Shown: positions 1 to 10,020 of the stretch, in pieces
Position numbering within the stretch: the first letter of the stretch is position 1
Layout of the letters: each line of letters opens with the position of its first letter
Origin: Wolfiporia cocos
Lineage: Eukaryota > Basidiomycota > Agaricomycetes > Polyporales > Phaeolaceae
Reading direction: 5' to 3'
Assembly: GCA_029448655.1 (NCBI GenBank)
Contig: JACCLO010000002.1
Location: 1,116,001-1,180,000 of the forward strand
DNA length: 64,000 bases
Made by a program: the position numbers and the translations under genes
Notes under the pieces: generated by a model
What the model was told of the DNA's origin: nothing
The model's input: only the letters and a program-made list of their open reading frames with translations
Database searches by the model: none

Positions 1-2
1 AA

Positions 3-188
3 GCCGAAGCGGCGCGTGCGCGCGCGGCACTCAAGGTCACAGAGAATCGGCTTGAGGAGGAGATTCGCCGCCGGCGGGAGGCGGAGCACGTTGCGGAGGA
101 CGAAGCGAGGCTGCGGCTAGCGGCGGAGGAGGCGTTGCGGGCGTATCAGCTGCAAAGAAGACCACCCGGCTACACATCACGACCCTGA
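3..188 (+). CDS. C-terminal end of a coiled-coil protein (partial)
   Basis: One open frame runs from the window edge to a TGA at 186-188, about 61 residues. It is almost entirely Ala, Arg, Glu and Leu in a heptad-like pattern and ends in a short basic, Pro-containing tail (RRPPGYTSRP). This is the end of a coiled-coil protein whose body lies upstream of the window. No family can be named. The absence of an in-frame stop and the high charge favour real coding sequence. Confidence 0.6.
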   Translation, partial: AEAARARAALKVTENRLEEEIRRRREAEHVAEDEARLRLAAEEALRAYQLQRRPPGYTSRP

Positions 189-1038
189 ATTCGCTGACAG
201 CTCCGCTGAGAATCTTCCATCTACGCTGATCACCAGGGCCGTTTATTCCAGGTTGGGTGGGGACATGTTCTATGTGACTTCGTTGGATTCAGCTCTGGGT
301 TACTGTACTGTACGTCTAGTTCCTTGTCGGTGTAGGATTATGCGATATGGCTATAGGGCCTATAGAAAATGCCCTTATAAGCTCATGGCCACATGTGGGA
401 CACGAGTGCAAGAAGCCCGCAGCCGGGGACCAGTCTTTCGGGTAATTATCTATTCAGTCTAGACGGCCATAAGCCTGGTGATTGAATTGCTATGGTGATC
501 TCTCACATTACGTGCATTGCTTCGTCATTTCGGGGGATTCCCTGCGCACAGCCGAGTCAGAGTTGGTGGGAATATCTGGAGATTTGCGAGGAGCACACCT
601 CCGAGATGCCACGAGCAGACCCAGAAGCCGTACTCTATTCAGCGCAATGCCGAGCAGAAGACGACGTTTTTCAGCCAGGTGGGGTGGTCCAACATCAGGG
701 CTACCCACGCGCCCTCGAGACTCGAGGCCGTCGAGGGAACCGCAGTCTAGCTCAGGCCGAGCTTGCCGTGAGGAGAAATACGACCCAAACAGGCCAGCCT
801 ACCCCACAATCTGCGATTTGATGCAGAGACATGACTATTGTGCTGAGCCCCTGGCGCAAAGACGTAAAGGCTAAAAGGTCACAGGGACTAGCCAGGTTCA
901 GTATATTCGGGATACCGGGCGCCTGGGAGAGTTGTAGGCGTGTCTGATGAGCGCCCAAAACGCTGGACAACAAGCGCAAACAGGCGCCACTCCTCCTCGA
1001 AAAGTTCGCAGCGCCTTCGCCGATTGGTCGAGCGCATC
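189..1038. other. Intergenic region, no gene supported
   Basis: This stretch lies between the coiled-coil gene end and UTP13. Several overlapping short frames are present (for example 482-874), but none has a recognisable domain, splice logic or consistent composition. It should hold the 3' flank of the upstream gene and the UTP13 promoter. Confidence 0.5.
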
Positions 1039-4000
1039 ATGGCATCTGCTGTTCGTCCAAAGCTCAAGACTGCGTACGTGTTCACTTTGTGTCTGTTGAC
1101 TATTTCTAAACATCTGTGGCAGGTTCAAGAAGGCACGGGTGATTACGCCGTTGCATACGGACGGGCCTGTGGCCGTAACGCAGGATGGCTCAAAGTTGTT
1201 CACGTGCGTGGGGGAGGAGGCCCTAATGACCGATCTGAAGGAAGGCAGAGAGATATGTCGCTTTTCCGGGGTGCGTAGCAATGCTGCAGTCCTATGCGCA
1301 GCCTTGTGATACCTCCTGCAGGACACCGAGTCCATAACATCGTTATGCGTGACCCCATCCTCGACACATCTTATCCTTTTCACCACAGCGCTCGCATTAC
1401 GCGTATATGAGATCCCAACGTCCTCCACGCCTCTTACAAACCCGGTACATCCGATTCGTACGGTTGCCCGCGCTCACGATGCGCCTGTCCACGTCTGCAA
1501 GTCAGACCCGACGTCCACCTATCTCGCCTCCGGCTCCGCAGACGGCGTGGTCAAGGTGTGGAACATTCTGAAAGGGTACGTAACACACGTCTTCAAGGGG
1601 CACGGCGGTGTGGTTAGCGCGCTTGCTTTCAATTACCCTTTTGACCCCTCCGCCGTGAACCGTGAGACCAAGATGCAGCTCATCACGGGTTCCGTCGATA
1701 CCCGAATCCGCATATTCGACCTGTCAGCTCCGGTGGCAAGAACGGAGGCTGTGCCCAAGCCTGAAGCCGTTCTGGAAGGACACGTCTCCGTGCCGCGGGG
1801 TTTGGATGTCTCTCGGGACGGGAAATGGCTCGTTAGCGGTGGGCGAGACTCTGTCGTGCTCGTCTGGGATATTTCCTTCAAGGGGTCGTCCGCGACGAGC
1901 ACCAAAAGTAAGAAGGGCAAGGCTAAAGCGACCGCGTTCTCCCCCGTCCTGGTGAAGACGATCCCCGTCCTTGAGCGCGTCGAGTCCGTGGGACTGCTAA
2001 GTCCTGAAGAAGATCTTGCTGGCGCTCCGTCAGGGTCTAGAAAGCTGCGCGTGTACACTGGAGGCGAGAAGGGCGTCGTGAGAATCTGGGATGCCCGGGA
2101 AGGCACAGTGCTATTCACTCTGGGGCAGGAGCACGATGCGGTCACTGAAGACCAGGAAGAGCAGCGGCAAATCGTCGACAGCATGTACGTTACGGCCGCA
2201 TTCAGGCGCGGCATTGATCTGACCCTACCTCGCTTAGCTACATTCCCGCGACGTCTACGATCGTCTCCGTCCATGCGGATCAGAACATCCTCTTCCACTC
2301 CCTTTTTACGCAGTCGTTGACCCGCCAGCTAATCGGGTATAATGACGAGGTCATCGATGCTACATTTGTGTCACCGTATCTCCCGCCCCAAGCAGGACCA
2401 TCCGTGCCGAATTCCGATAGGACGGACACGCATGTCGCGTTTGCGACCAATTCCTCGCTTATTCGAGTTTACTCCACGGAGTCTCTCGATGCGCGTCTGC
2501 TCTCAGGTCACTCAGAGATAGTGCTCTGCCTTACCTCAGGTGCGGGAGGTCGCGTGCTCGCCAGTGGAAGCAAGGACCACTCAGCGCGTATATGGGCGCC
2601 CAGGCGCAATCCTGGCGACGAAAGGTCCGTAACAACCGTCCCGGACTGGGGCTGTGTTGCGATATGTGAGGGCCACCAAGAGAGTGTCGGTGCCATTGCG
2701 ATGTCCCGTAACGTAAATGGCGAACCCCGTTTCATGTTCACCGGCAGCCAGGATCGCACAATCAAAATGTGGGATCTCTCAGGGCTGCCTCTCACGTATT
2801 CTGGCAACGCGGACGCTGCGGCCAAGTGCAAAAGTCTCACGGCGCAGAAGGCGCATGAGAAGGACATCAATGCACTCGATATTGCACCGAACGACCGATA
2901 TCTTGCGTCGGGCTCACAAGACCGCCTCGCAAAGGTGTGGGCAATCGACTACACCGTCGTTGGCAACGCCGCCCGCGGGGAGATGCGGCTGCTCGGGGAA
3001 TGCAAAGGGCACCGGCGTGGCGTGTGGACTGTGCGGTTTGGAAGAGCAGAGCGTGTGCTCGCGACTGGTAGCGGAGACAAGACGGTGAAATTGTGGAGCT
3101 TGGATGACTTCACGTGTCTAAAGACGTTCGAGGGACACACGAACTCCGTGCTGCGGGTGGACTTCATCAATGCAGGCATGCAGTTGATTAGCGCTGCGAG
3201 CGATGGGCTTGTCAAGCTGTGGAATGTGCGTACCGAGGAGTGTACGGCCACCCTGGACAACCATGAAGACAAGGTATGGACAATCGCGCATGTACAGAAT
3301 TGATGTCCATTCTGACGCTTGATACACTTTACAGGTGTGGGCTCTTGCTGTCAGTGTTGACGAGTCACGAATTGTCTCGGGCGCCGCCGACTCTGTCGTC
3401 ACGTTCTGGGAAGACTGCACCGAAGAACAGGAGCGCGAGAAGGAGTCACAGCGCGCAGACTTGGTCCAGAAGTGCGTGCCTTGTCTTCCGATGTCATTCG
3501 TACATACGCCGATCAAACTCATTAATTTTCGTTTTCATTCGCAGGGAGCAAGATTTCCTGAATTATCTCTCGCTGCACGACTACCGCAATGCAATCCAGC
3601 TCGCTCTCGCAATGGACCAGCCGGGACGGCTTTTGTCCCTCTTCAGCACCCTCCCCTCCAACGCGCCTACCTCGTCTCCACTAATACCGTCTTTCTCCGG
3701 CAATCCTTCCGTCGATACAGTACTCCGCACGCTTGCACGCACCGATCTCGCGCGTCTCCTGCGCTATGTCCGCCTCTGGAACGCCTCCGCACGCACCAGC
3801 GCCGTTGCGCAGCGCGTGTTGAACGCCATCATCCGCCTTCGCCCTGCTGCTGATGTCGCTGAAGCATTCGACACAGGTGACAACAGCAACCTCGACGTTG
3901 TCGAAAGCGCTGGTGGTTCACTTGCAGTCTCTCAAAAGGGTGACAATGGCGCAACAGGCGCAACAGGGCTCAAAGACTGGGTAGAGGCGGTCATCCCATA

Positions 4001-4163
4001 TACGGAGCGGCACCTTACGCGTATGGAGCGTCTTCTGCAGGACAGTTACGTTGTCGACTACCTCCTCGGGGAGATGGACAATGGGATGTTTGATGAGCTG
4101 GAAGACGAAGAGGATGATTCAGCGCCCATGGAGGTCGACAGGGCTGTAGCAGCCGCAGCGTAG
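1039..4163 (+). CDS. UTP13: UTP13/TBL3, WD40 subunit of the U3 small-subunit processome
   Basis: Six exons (1039-1073, 1123-1270, 1322-2184, 2238-3273, 3335-3471, 3545-4163) join in frame to 945 residues, in the range of the family. The start ATG opens MASAVRPKLKTA, and the next exon continues FKKARVITPLHTDGPVAV as in TBL3/Utp13 amino ends. At least ten WD40 blades follow, with typical GH...WD signatures (LASGSADGVVKVWNI, FTGSQDRTIKMWDL, LATGSGDKTVKLWSL). The C-terminal third is helical and matches the Utp13 domain (EQDFLNYLSLHDYRNAIQLA), then ends in an acidic tail (DELEDEEDDSAPMEVD). In the family this protein is part of the UtpB complex in the nucleolus and is needed for 18S rRNA maturation. 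All introns are 49-73 nt with GT-AG borders. It runs tail to tail with the next gene. Confidence 0.95.
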
Positions 4164-4546
4164 ACGCAGTGCCACATCCTAACGCTGTGTAAGATTCTGC
4201 CTTCTTGCTAGCGGCTTGTCCAAAAGTATTGTATTACTCTTGTATAGCGCGGCCTGCAGTATTCATCCATATGTACAATAGAGCTACGTGCTGTACACTT
4301 TCATTGGGAAACTTCATGCTAGAAACAACTCCGAATCCGCCGGGAGCCGCAAAGGGCTAAGACTGACAAGCGTCAGATACAGTGACTAATATGAGATTGA
4401 ATACACGTTGGGGGTGCCAGTTATAAGAAGGATAGAGTAAGAGTTCTATGCGCGCCTTGGGAGTCGATGTGTTACAGCTGAGACATTTGCAGGACCACTT
4501 CTTCACTTCAGGGGCTTGGAAAGTTTTGCTCGGAGAATCAAGACCT
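4164..4546. other. Convergent 3' flanks of UTP13 and the ARMT1-like gene
   Basis: This AT-richer spacer sits between two convergent genes and probably holds both 3' UTRs. TATGTACAATAGAG-type AT-rich words around 4270 could serve 3' end formation. No gene is visible. Confidence 0.5.
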
Positions 4547-6966
4547 TCAAGCGAAGCGAACCTTCTCGCCCGGACGGCCCTCGGAAAGAAGGACCACAGC
4601 CTGATGGAATAACTTGAGTTCCTTGCTACGCGGCAAATGACAATTGTTACTCACGTATTTGCCGCTGATCTTCCATCCAGGCTCCTCTTTGTCGAGCTTC
4701 TCAGCAGTCTCATCCCCGTCCTTGCCAAGGCCGACGACAACATCGCTCTTGATGGTACGCATGCTGCAAATACGGGGCGCTCCCGCGGCGGAGGCCATCG
4801 GCCCAATCGCTACCTCGAAATCGGTAGACGGGGGAGCAGCGCAATCGTACGTCAGCTTGCGGTGGTTTAGGTCGCCCTTAAAGATGACGAGATCCGAACG
4901 CGAGAGGTGAAGGAACAGATCCGGCGCCTCGCTATGCAGGTCCCAATACGTGTATCCAGTGCACCAGAAGGGGTGCTGCTCGTAGATCCATTTGCCCTCG
5001 TTCTCGTATTGCTGAACATTCCCATCGCGTCAATTGTTGAAATTCATAGGACATAATTAGGGCGGAAACAAACCTTCCAGCGCAGCCCGAGACGACGCAA
5101 ACTCTCCATCTCCTCGTCTGTCACCTTCGGGAACAGGTGTCCATATACCATTGAGTTGAGTAGCCAGTTCCAATCTTTTTTCGTGACGTCCGAGACAAAC
5201 CATGGGTATCGCTTCCCGTGGAAGCGTACCTGGTTCGCCAAACCACTCTGGATCAAGAAGTCCGCTACAAGTTATCGCTACTATCAGATTCCCAGATGAG
5301 TTTACGAAGGAAGATGGAGCACAAACCATAGACGCAATCACAGTAGAGCTCAAAGCCCGCGTTATCGAGGACGAAGTCGATGCGGCCGCCTGTGTTGGAC
5401 TTCAGGTCTCGCACGACCTCCCACAGCCGCGTCATGTCGTTTCCGATGATGTTCTTCTCCGTCGCAGCAAGGTTCTCTCCACCAGTGCTCTGCAGTGACT
5501 TGATCTGCTCTTCCGTCATATTGATGAGCAGGGAGAGATCCGTCGAGTTACCCCAAAGGCAAACTGTAGAATATTGATCAATCAAATGTTCACTCCCAAA
5601 AAGACGGTTGCATACTTTGTGTTAATTCCATAAATAACAACCTCTCAGCTTCAAGCTTCTCTGCGTCAGATAGTCCTTCCTTGTGCTTGAACGGCTCCAC
5701 GAAACGTGTCGATAGTTCAAACACAGCTTCGCTTGACCGCGAAAATGTATCGCACTAGGACACATTCAATCGTCAACACCGGATGAAACACCTCCCGGCC
5801 GTAGTCAGCATTGCGCACCTTCTGGCGGAAGAAGACATCATAATGTTGCCAATACTTGCTGACGCTGAAACATTCACGGAGGCGACGATATTTGTATGCC
5901 TCTGCAAATAGCCAAGGAGCATTCATGAAGTCCTTTCCTGTATACTATCGTCAGCGATCAGGTCACAAGGAGGCAATGCAGATCGCCTGGAAGCGAGAGG
6001 TAAATCCCCGAACCGGGCAGCGCATTTGCGACGTAGACGCGTCCCATCGAACGTCCACAGGACATCGGGGGTGTTGTTCGTGGTGAACGTTCACACTCAC
6101 CTTGGAAATACTTCGCAATCTCCTTGTTCCACAGAGCCACGTCTGCCTCGCCGTCATCAATGATCGGGCGTAACCGCGCATGTGCGTTCAAGTCTTCCTT
6201 GAGTTGATCCATGCGTTTGATACACTCAACGAGATCTGTGACACGGTCCTCTTCAGACTCCTGGTTGAGGGTTTCTATCACGTCGTCGATCGCCTTGCCC
6301 AGAATAGTTGGCAGACGGTGCCCCATTGTGGCATACGCGAACGAGTACCTTTGAAGGAGGACTTGTCAGCCTTAAGATATAGCAATGATCCGACCGAGAG
6401 ACGCATACGTGTGGTATCCACGGAACGCGGGCCATGGCGGATTGTTTGGATCAATCTGGATGAGCAGTTTCAGCAACGGCAAACATTTGCTCAGTAGATG
6501 CAAGCATAACACGCTAGGCATATATGCGTGTCGGAAGTAGACTATATGCGCGCACATATTGCATCCGCGGCGAGAGCAGAAAGGGTAGGAACAAGATAAT
6601 TTGATCGTCCAGGGCAACAGACGTCATATGACGTAGGTGTCGCGAAGAACTATGGGGACGAGTATATGCACACATGCAAACGCGGCAAACGTTCGTGCAT
6701 AGGGCCGACAGCATAGGAATAGGAGATGGGCTTACGGAGGAAGGCGTACGCGGGTACACGACTTTAATGTCTTGCTTGCTGGGCAGATGCGAGAGTGTGA
6801 GGCTCATTTTGTTGGGCATACCCTTCGTCTTTGTGGGCTCGCCAGTAGGCGGGGCGGCACCATTCTGAGTGACCTGCTGCGAGTCTGACATGCTGTTGTA
6901 GTTGTAGCCTGAATCTGGGGGTGGGGTGAGAGGAAAATAGTCAGTCATGGCGTTTGGGTCACCCAT
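4547..6966 (-). CDS. ARMT1/DUF89 family damage-control phosphatase
   Basis: Minus-strand exons read through a recognisable DUF89/ARMT1 protein related to yeast Hrt2 (YMR027W). In order: a block PPWPAFRGYHTY leading to SFAYATMGHRLPTILGKA, an all-helical region, then LWGNSTDLSLL, RIDFVLDNAGFELYCD (the D..N metal-binding core), FHGKRYPWFVSDVTKKDW, SDLVIFKGDLNHRKL (second conserved metal/phosphate motif) and a C-terminal beta segment ending at the TGA at 4547-4549. The family uses a metal ion to hydrolyse phosphate esters on damaged metabolites; human ARMT1 was also reported to methylate carboxyls. I chose the ATG at 6966 (MGDPNAMTDYF) because a TATA-like element lies about 90 nt upstream and would be too close to the next ATG at 7047. 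About 75 residues, Pro/Ser/Asn-rich, precede the family core and are absent from the yeast protein. Exact intron borders in the first third are uncertain. Confidence 0.88.
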
Positions 6967-7054
6967 TTGTGTGAGGTTGGATAGGTTGTTCGTGATGCGA
7001 CGCGTGTATGCGAAAGCAGCGCACACTATGGAGACAAGAGATAGCAACGCACCG

Positions 7055-7062
7055 TTTATATA
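7055..7062 (-). promoter_or_regulatory. TATA-like box of the ARMT1-like gene
   Basis: On the minus strand this reads TATATAAA. It lies about 90 nt upstream of the ATG at 6966 but only 8 nt from the ATG at 7047, which supports the downstream start. Confidence 0.4.
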
Positions 7063-7091
7063 CGCGTGGAGGCAGACAACAATCAGGCAAG

Positions 7092-7629
7092 ATGGAGGAA
7101 GATGAGAAAGAAATCCAACAATCCGGTGTCCGAACCCAACAAGGACTCCTTGCCTAACTCGGCAAGCGACTGTGAAATGCTAAACATATGACGTCAGGGT
7201 GCGCCTGCTATCGCATTCGGCCGGAGCCTCCGCCGTCGCGCCGCCTTGCTTCGGCGCGCAGCATTGAAGCCGCGTCCCGTGACGGTCCTTGCCGTCGCCT
7301 GCCTCTCGAGTCTCTTCTCGTTCGCGGGCGGCCTCCTGGCGGGACACCTGACGGACTCATCGACTGTGAAGGTAAGATGCTGCAGAGTTGGCCGTCTGCA
7401 TGGTCCTATCGGCTGGCCCTCGTAGCCGCGAGCCTATCGCCGCTCGCATCACTCCCCCATTTTGTCCTGCCTTCTTCGTCCTTTTGCTCAATTTTCTGAC
7501 GTTGCACCGAGTGTTGGCGCGGCCGCAGGCGCGCGCCTCCAACCGCAGGAGCAACATCTCAGCGACACCCGCGGCAACGTCGGCTGCGGCGACGATGATC
7601 TAAGAGTGGACGTTCTGATCGCCTCCTAG
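7092..7629 (+). CDS. Possible small membrane protein, exon structure tentative
   Basis: The core is an open stretch around 7198-7371 with a basic amino part (LRRRAALLRRAALKPRP) followed by one hydrophobic helix (VTVLAVACLSSLFSFAGGLL). A donor GTAAGA follows at 7372. An upstream exon beginning at ATG 7092 or 7102 could splice to the acceptor at about 7197, which has a CTAAC-like branch site. A 3' exon after the GGCCGCAG acceptor could end at TAG 7627-7629. A basic start plus a single helix would suit a mitochondrial or other small membrane protein, but I recognise no family and the borders are guesses. It would be divergent from the ARMT1-like gene. Confidence 0.3.
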
Positions 7630-8784
7630 ACATTGCATCATGTCTCGGACGCCGTGCGCATTTGTGGGGTTCACCTGAACGAGCACGATCGCAGGTGACC
7701 ATCGCGGCTAATCTCAATCGACACCGATGTTAGTACGTACAATGATATCGCTTGTTACAATCGAGGTCGATGAATTGCTTGCATGCCATTAACACGAGTG
7801 TACCCAACAGATTGGGCTGCTGCTGGGGTGTATGGGTAGCTCTATTCGACCACAAACTGTCTACACAACTTCTTGCTCCTTGGACGCCACTTTGATTCTG
7901 GGCAGCGTTCAACTATATACATGCGACACAGGATCGATCCGCCACGGATCTGTCTGTCCTGTAGTTCGCGCTTTTTGTCCGCAACGACGGCGAACATCAA
8001 CGAACAGTGGTATGGACAGAATGGACGTTCAGCTTGCTAAGGCGCGACTATGTTTTGCACCTCTCACCAAGAAAATTGAGGAATTGGCAATACCTCCTGA
8101 GACTGTCTGCTTGCAATACGGATTGTATTGTGCTCTTAAAGATGCGATCATCGTAGTTCGTTCGCAGCGCTTGGCCCGTTCTCGATTGTTCTATCCATTG
8201 TCGCTCGTTGATTAATGCGTTCCAACATTGGCATGCACTTCGTCTCAAGTGAGTACCGGTCATGGGGAAAGCATGGATTGACGCGAACATCTCGTAGTCA
8301 ATATGATTCAGCACGCGCCTAAGCGTACCCAGGCCGCTCGTCCGTATCGCACTTTGTATGGCGTTGCAATACAGATATCATGCTGCGATTGTCTCTATCT
8401 CTATTGAACGAACGTACACTCTCAGCCATCCTGGATTGGCGGCAAATGCATAACATCACTGACAGCCCGCACGATAAGTTCCATCCGCTGGTGCCTCGGT
8501 TCTCTGCATTATCTGATGTCGATGACTGGCCCAAACTTCCGCCACCACGATGAGCGTCGGGACACAAATCTGATTGGGACGCTTGATGCATTCGCCTCAG
8601 CCGATCGGCGCGCTAATACTATACTCAGGCTTCAATCGAACCATGAGTTGCACTCAGTCAAGGCGCTTCAGCTCCCATGAACAGATCGTCTGCTGGACAT
8701 TTTGATTTTAGGCTTCCTGGGAAACCGTTATCAGTGAGCTCCATAATGTTATAAGTTACATGATCCTTGGCGACATCTATTGGT
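7630..8784. other. Intergenic, no protein gene supported
   Basis: Only short unrelated frames occur here on both strands (for example 7832-8215 +, 8319-8591 -), with no motif or splice logic. The region ends at the 5' side of a tRNA gene. Confidence 0.45.
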
Positions 8785-8866
8785 GCCCGTTTAGCTCAGT
8801 GGTAGAGCGCGCCACTTGTACTATGGCGCAATGGTGAGGTCGGTTGTTCAATCCAGCCAATGGGCA
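8785..8866 (+). tRNA. tRNA-Thr (anticodon UGU) with a ~10-nt intron
   Basis: A full cloverleaf can be folded. The acceptor stem GCCCGTT/AATGGGC has one G-U pair. The D arm is GCTC-AGTGGTA-GAGC. The anticodon stem CGCCA/TGGTG encloses C-T-TGT-A and an intron placed after position 37 (about 8821-8830), then base 38. The variable loop is 5 nt (AGGTC), and the T arm GGTTG-TTCAATC-CAGCC has one T-G pair. The discriminator base is A at 8866. The anticodon TGT reads ACA threonine codons. An intron one base after the anticodon is the standard place for eukaryotic nuclear tRNA introns. A T7 run follows. Confidence 0.88.
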
Positions 8867-8879
8867 TATCATTTTGCAA

Positions 8880-8886
8880 TTTTTTT
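8880..8886 (+). terminator. RNA polymerase III T-run terminator
   Basis: Seven consecutive T residues start 14 nt after the tRNA 3' end, with a TTTT at 8872-8875 just before. Oligo-T is the normal Pol III stop. Confidence 0.75.
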
Positions 8887-9238
8887 GGTAAGCTTCTTAT
8901 TACGTTCCAGCAGTTGTGGCTCCGGCACTTGATAGTGCTGCCTTAAGCTTACGCTAAATGAGATGATTTCATCTGACTGTGTTGATCAGGGAGTGGCCGG
9001 TATAGTCTCAATTCTGACTTCCATCAAACTGATGAATACACCATTTCACATGTATTTCACAAATTTACTGCCCATCAGGATTCACGCACAGGACCTGACA
9101 GGTATCGATATCATGACCTCATGCCGGACTGGCAACATTCGAACCCTTCGATTCGTCCATAAAGGTCGCAACATCCGTTCTCCGTCTCTTTCAAACTTCA
9201 ACCTACACCTCCGCACACTACCATCGAGCTAGCCCGAC
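8887..9238. other. Spacer between the tRNA and a small gene
   Basis: No supported gene. An 89-codon frame (8963-9232) has no recognisable features. The stretch probably carries the promoter of the gene starting at 9239. Confidence 0.4.
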
Positions 9239-9789
9239 ATGGCAGATGAGATGACCTATCCCACCAGCGTGAGTGTTCTGTATGATCCACGCACAAAATG
9301 GGGTGAGTTATGCACCGGGCGATCCATCGCTACATCTTACAGGAACACTCCGATTGCACTGGATTGGGCAGACCGGGAGTAGGCGTCGGGGACAAGGGCG
9401 GCGGTCTTTCCGAGTCCATCAAGGACAAGTTGAGCAACGCCGTTCACAAGATCTCTGCGAACTCGGCCGAAGAGGTGAGTACCGATGTTGTTTTGCGCTT
9501 GATCAAGGCGCTTATTCACACCTATTTCGTAGTGAGTACTTGTGTTATTCAGATTGTGGAACATACATCCTGAAACACGTACCATGTCCCGCTCAGGCGG
9601 GATCTTGACGAGACCACTGATCAGGTAACGTCATATGCCATGTGAGACACGGCAGCCCACGTCCTAATACTTTCACCTCAGTGAGTTTGTGTGAACATAC
9701 ATATTATCCAGTACGTTGAAGAGATGGCCCAAAGGCAGCGCATCGGGACCGATGACTTTCCCGACGAGTTTGGAGGACCCGTGGTATAA
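9239..9789 (+). CDS. Small unknown soluble protein, multi-exon
   Basis: The exons I favour are 9239-9268 (MADEMTYPTS), 9343-9474 (a Gly-rich stretch then SIKDKLSNAVHKISANSAEE), a tiny exon 9613-9624 (TTDQ) and 9712-9789 (YVEEMAQRQRIGTDDF, ending FGGPVV-stop). All joins are phase 0 with GT-AG borders and give about 83 residues. The product is hydrophilic, with one amphipathic helix and an acidic Gly-ending tail. I do not recognise the family. The 12-nt exon is the weakest part: a longer version starting at 9597 would introduce a stop. Confidence 0.45.
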
Positions 9790-10020
9790 ATCATGCCCAG
9801 GCAGACTGCGTTGAGCAGCTACTTTGATTAAGAGTCTGTGTATTCGTATATTTCTTTACTGTAAAGCGTTGGCCGAGGGCCAGTTAACTTAAGACTCGCT
9901 GCGCATGCCGCGCACAAAACGCGTCTGTGGCGTCGGGCTCTTTCCTGATCGATCGATCGCACTGGTCCGGCTCGACATTTTGACTCGGCAGCAGCGCTCG
10001 GTCTCCGAACTGCTCAACTC

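Noticed and set aside
1633..2298. 221-codon minus-strand frame in UTP13
   Set aside because: Antisense shadow of a WD40 gene confirmed on the plus strand.
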